Shown piece by piece: positions 61,361 through 64,000 of a stretch of DNA of 64,000 nt. The stretch is from JABMQB01 sp963677475 (lineage in GTDB: Bacteria > Bacteroidota > Bacteroidia > Bacteroidales > Prolixibacteraceae), in contig CAXXQD010000013.1 in assembly GCA_963677475.2 (NCBI GenBank), forward strand, positions 3,829 through 67,828, in the 5' to 3' direction. Every line of letters begins with the position of its first letter. Within the stretch, counting starts at the first letter, position 1. Under the pieces are notes generated by a model. That model was not told where the DNA came from, made no database searches, and saw only the letters and a program-made list of their open reading frames with translations. A program made the position numbers and the translations under genes.

Positions 61361-64000
61361 ATGAACATAAAATATTTAACAATCATTATTTGGTTGTTCG
61401 GTTTAGGTATTACCTTGACTGCACAAATCCCAATGGATCTGGTTCTTGATCAATCAGAATCTGGAAATCAGACACATCAGGCACGAAGAACTATTACATT
61501 CAATAATGGATACTACTATACTCCAAATGGAGGCACTATGTTGGCAGAAATTATTGATCCCATAATTGCAGGTGAAACGGAATTTGCTTCTGCTATTTAT
61601 GCTCCAACATATACCATAAATACTTCTCTTGAAGTTGGAAAAACTCTAGGTCAATTGCAGGTTTCGGGTTCAGCAAATTATACCGTTTCTATTGAAACCC
61701 CGAAAGGAATTAATGGATTGCAGCCTTCTATTAACTTAAATTACTCAAGTAATTTTAATGACGGTCCTATGGGAATAGGGTGGAATATTTCCGGACTTTC
61801 AGCAATTAGCAGGGTAATCCGTAATATATATTACGATGGCGCAGCAAACCCAATAGAAGGAAATTTAAATGATAGGTATGCTATTGATGGAAAGAGAATG
61901 ATAGTTACCAATGGTTATGTTTATGGTAGCGATAACAGTGAATATGGAACCGAGTTGGAAGACTTTTCAAAGATTATTGCACATGGCTCCACAGGTGAAG
62001 GTCCTTCTTACTTTGAAGTTAAAATGAAATCTGGTCTAATATATGAATACGGAAACACAGTTGACTCTAAGATAATTAGGGAGGGAGACTGTATCTTAAG
62101 CTGGAAGCTAAATAAAATAACCGACAGGTTTGGGAACACGATAAGCTTTACCTATTTTCATTACGATGATGAACATCCAATACATTTAATTGAGTATAAC
62201 ACTGGGAATACAGCAAAAATTAATTTTCGATATAAAGAAAGGGATAACGAAAGCACCTATTGTTATGGAGGGAAAGAATTTACCAGGGATATTCTTTTAG
62301 ATAGAATAGAAATTGAAAACAATGGGCAAATATATAAAACCTATCATTTAGAATATATAAAAGATTCTTATGCCCAACTCCAAAAAATAACCGAATCAGG
62401 AACAGGGGGCGATTCTTATAACCCAACTGTTTTTACATGGACTGACCAAACAGAAACTTTTTTTAATACTACTCACTTTTCCTCGTCAGAAACGTTAAGG
62501 TTTTATCATGGGGATTTTAATGGGGATGGGAGAACAGATTTTGTTACTGTTCCTGCTAAAGATGAATTTGCAACAACAGATAAGTTAAAATTATATTTGG
62601 CTACAGATAATGGAATGATCCTAATTACTTCTATTGACTTCTATCAAGATGATTTTAATCAATTTACTGTTGCAGACTTTAATGGGGATGGAATGGATGA
62701 TTTAATGAGTATTCGCCAAAGAATAATAAACGATAGGCCTTATATAGATTGTCAACCTTATATTTCAACCGGTAATAGTTTTGATGCTGGAAGTTACACT
62801 TATATCAGTGAAGAATATTTTGATAGATTTACTATTGTAGATTATGATGGTGATGGGAAACTAGAAATCTTATTTTATTCACCATCAGAATACTCACTTT
62901 GGACTTATACGGAAGAAAGAATCTTTAATCATGAGGGGTTCTCTTTTGGCAATCCAGCTGAATTTTATGTTGGTAGTGGTTTCACTCAAATATGCGATTT
63001 TAATGGAGATGGTTGTTCAGATATTTTATCTCAATTTGACAATAGCTCTAAACTATTTGAATTTAAAGGTGCTGGCAAAAAATTAACCACGACAAAATCC
63101 AATATTAACATAAACAATACTAATTTATTAAGGCTTGGTGATTTTAATGGAGATGGAACAACTGACATTATTAAAATAAGTGGTCCTATTAATCCTAGCT
63201 GGACATTATTTAGTTATACTAAAGATGGGTTTCATGAAAATTCAATAAGTGGTTTTTCTGGATTTAATTTAGATCAAACAAATAATAGATCCAATGCTTG
63301 TGACATTAATGCTGATGGTAAAGCAGACTTGATTATTTGGGGGAAAGGTGAAAATACATCTAATAATCCCAACAGAATAAATGTAGCCATAAATCAAGGC
63401 AATGGCATTGATTATGAAATTACAGAATATTCTTCACCAATTGATTTCAAAATTGGCTTTAAAAGTGATACTACCATATGGGAAGATTTTTATAAAACAA
63501 CATACTTTTATTTTGGGGATTATTCAGGAGATGGGAGAATGGAGTTTTTTTATAAAGATGAAGCATCGACATCGAAAAAATTCTCTTTTGCCGTAGGCAC
63601 TCCAAGTCATTTAATAAATAACATTATAGATGGACTTGGTGTTCAAACAGAGATTACATACAGGCCAATGTCTGATAATGATGTTTACACTAAGGGCACT
63701 GGTGCTACTTACCCATTATGCGATTTCTCATCAGCCATGCAATTGGTTTCGCAAATTGACTCAGATAATGGAATAGGAGGAACAGCATCTATATCTTATG
63801 AATATGAAGGGGCAAAATACCACCATAGAGGAAAAGGTTTTATTGGATTTATAAAATCAATTGAAAACCATTTGTATAATGGTAATACAATTACAACAAC
63901 TAATGAAGTTAATACAAGCAGATATTATACAAGACCAACATCAATAGTTACAAAATACGGAACAACCACGATTGATGCGGTTTCTTATACCTGGGATGAA
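61361..64000 (+). CDS. Giant SpvB/FG-GAP/RHS-type surface or toxin protein (3'-truncated by window edge)
   Basis: Open from ATG 61361 to the end of the window (880 codons, no stop). Signal peptide MNIKYLTIIIWLFGLG.. to about residue 21. Residues about 100-340 match an SpvB/TcB N-terminal domain (YTVSIETPKGINGLQPSINLNY, GPMGIGWNISGLSAISR, DRFGNTISFTY). Residues about 380-750 contain at least six FG-GAP/VCBS-like DxNGDG units (DFNGDGRTDF, DFNGDGMDDL, DYDGDGKLEI, DFNGDGCSDI, DFNGDGTTDI, DYSGDGRMEF). Then comes the TcdB middle-domain style (GLGVQTEITYRPM, YEYEGAKYHHRGKGFIGF). Known relatives continue with RHS/YD repeats and a variable C-terminal toxin, which would lie beyond the window. Last known gene of the S74-T9SS operon. 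Confidence 0.9.
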   Translation, partial: MNIKYLTIIIWLFGLGITLTAQIPMDLVLDQSESGNQTHQARRTITFNNGYYYTPNGGTMLAEIIDPIIAGETEFASAIYAPTYTINTSLEVGKTLGQLQVSGSANYTVSIETPKGINGLQPSINLNYSSNFNDGPMGIGWNISGLSAISRVIRNIYYDGAANPIEGNLNDRYAIDGKRMIVTNGYVYGSDNSEYGTELEDFSKIIAHGSTGEGPSYFEVKMKSGLIYEYGNTVDSKIIREGDCILSWKLNKITDRFGNTISFTYFHYDDEHPIHLIEYNTGNTAKINFRYKERDNESTYCYGGKEFTRDILLDRIEIENNGQIYKTYHLEYIKDSYAQLQKITESGTGGDSYNPTVFTWTDQTETFFNTTHFSSSETLRFYHGDFNGDGRTDFVTVPAKDEFATTDKLKLYLATDNGMILITSIDFYQDDFNQFTVADFNGDGMDDLMSIRQRIINDRPYIDCQPYISTGNSFDAGSYTYISEEYFDRFTIVDYDGDGKLEILFYSPSEYSLWTYTEERIFNHEGFSFGNPAEFYVGSGFTQICDFNGDGCSDILSQFDNSSKLFEFKGAGKKLTTTKSNININNTNLLRLGDFNGDGTTDIIKISGPINPSWTLFSYTKDGFHENSISGFSGFNLDQTNNRSNACDINADGKADLIIWGKGENTSNNPNRINVAINQGNGIDYEITEYSSPIDFKIGFKSDTTIWEDFYKTTYFYFGDYSGDGRMEFFYKDEASTSKKFSFAVGTPSHLINNIIDGLGVQTEITYRPMSDNDVYTKGTGATYPLCDFSSAMQLVSQIDSDNGIGGTASISYEYEGAKYHHRGKGFIGFIKSIENHLYNGNTITTTNEVNTSRYYTRPTSIVTKYGTTTIDAVSYTWDE

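Overview
The window reads as a piece of a Bacteroidota chromosome. The support is a fused lpxC/fabZ gene, an lpxD-lpxC/fabZ-lpxA operon, a type IX secretion (T9SS) C-terminal sorting domain, tandem MacB/FtsX-type permeases, a propeller-containing hybrid sensor kinase, weak Shine-Dalgarno sites, and several promoters of the TTTG-N19-21-TAnnTTTG type. The DNA is AT-rich. A marine or anaerobic Bacteroidales/Marinilabiliales-like host is my guess, but the sequence does not fix the order. No rRNA, tRNA or CRISPR array was seen.

Region 1 (1-20.4 kb) is an array of six paralogous large ABC-transporter permeases (the first cut by the left edge). It also holds a small secreted Cys-rich protein, one ABC ATPase and a 1312-aa hybrid sensor kinase. 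Three permease genes end in a palindromic element that starts in their own TAA stop codon. The 3' ends of neighbouring permeases are much more alike than their middles, which suggests gene conversion.

Region 2 (20.4-29.3 kb) has a single-chain restriction-modification enzyme with its HTH controller, a secreted esterase, a second sensor kinase with an ABC-type periplasmic binding domain, and gltX.

Region 3 (29.3-38.2 kb) has an apparent operon corA, GNAT-nitrilase fusion, mscS and SLC12-like transporter, then a glycine C-acetyltransferase (kbl) with a strong terminator. A complete IS256-like insertion sequence with visible terminal inverted repeats sits between that terminator and infB.

Region 4 (38.2-49.4 kb) is core biology: rimP-nusA-infB (minus strand, with a near-perfect Bacteroidota promoter), an HD phosphohydrolase, lpxD-lpxC/fabZ-lpxA, a small His-rich secreted protein and thiL.

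Region 5 (49.5-58.6 kb) is the SUF iron-sulfur cluster locus: sufB, sufC, sufD, sufS, then rubrerythrin, then sufE, a DUF59 protein, queG and a YdeI-like gene. It has been invaded by mobile palindromes. One element fills the sufB-sufC junction. A REP-associated tyrosine transposase (RAYT), with a REP-like palindrome on each side and one inside its own coding sequence, separates sufD from sufS.

Region 6 (58.6-64 kb) has a Cys/Met-metabolism PLP enzyme and the beginning of a cell-surface operon: an S74 chaperone-domain protein, a short YD-motif/T9SS-sorted protein and a very large SpvB/FG-GAP/RHS-type protein that runs off the right edge.

The least ordinary parts are the palindromic elements in permease and suf gene junctions, the RAYT that carries its own REP, the IS with inward-facing hairpins at both ends, and the surface operon at the right edge.
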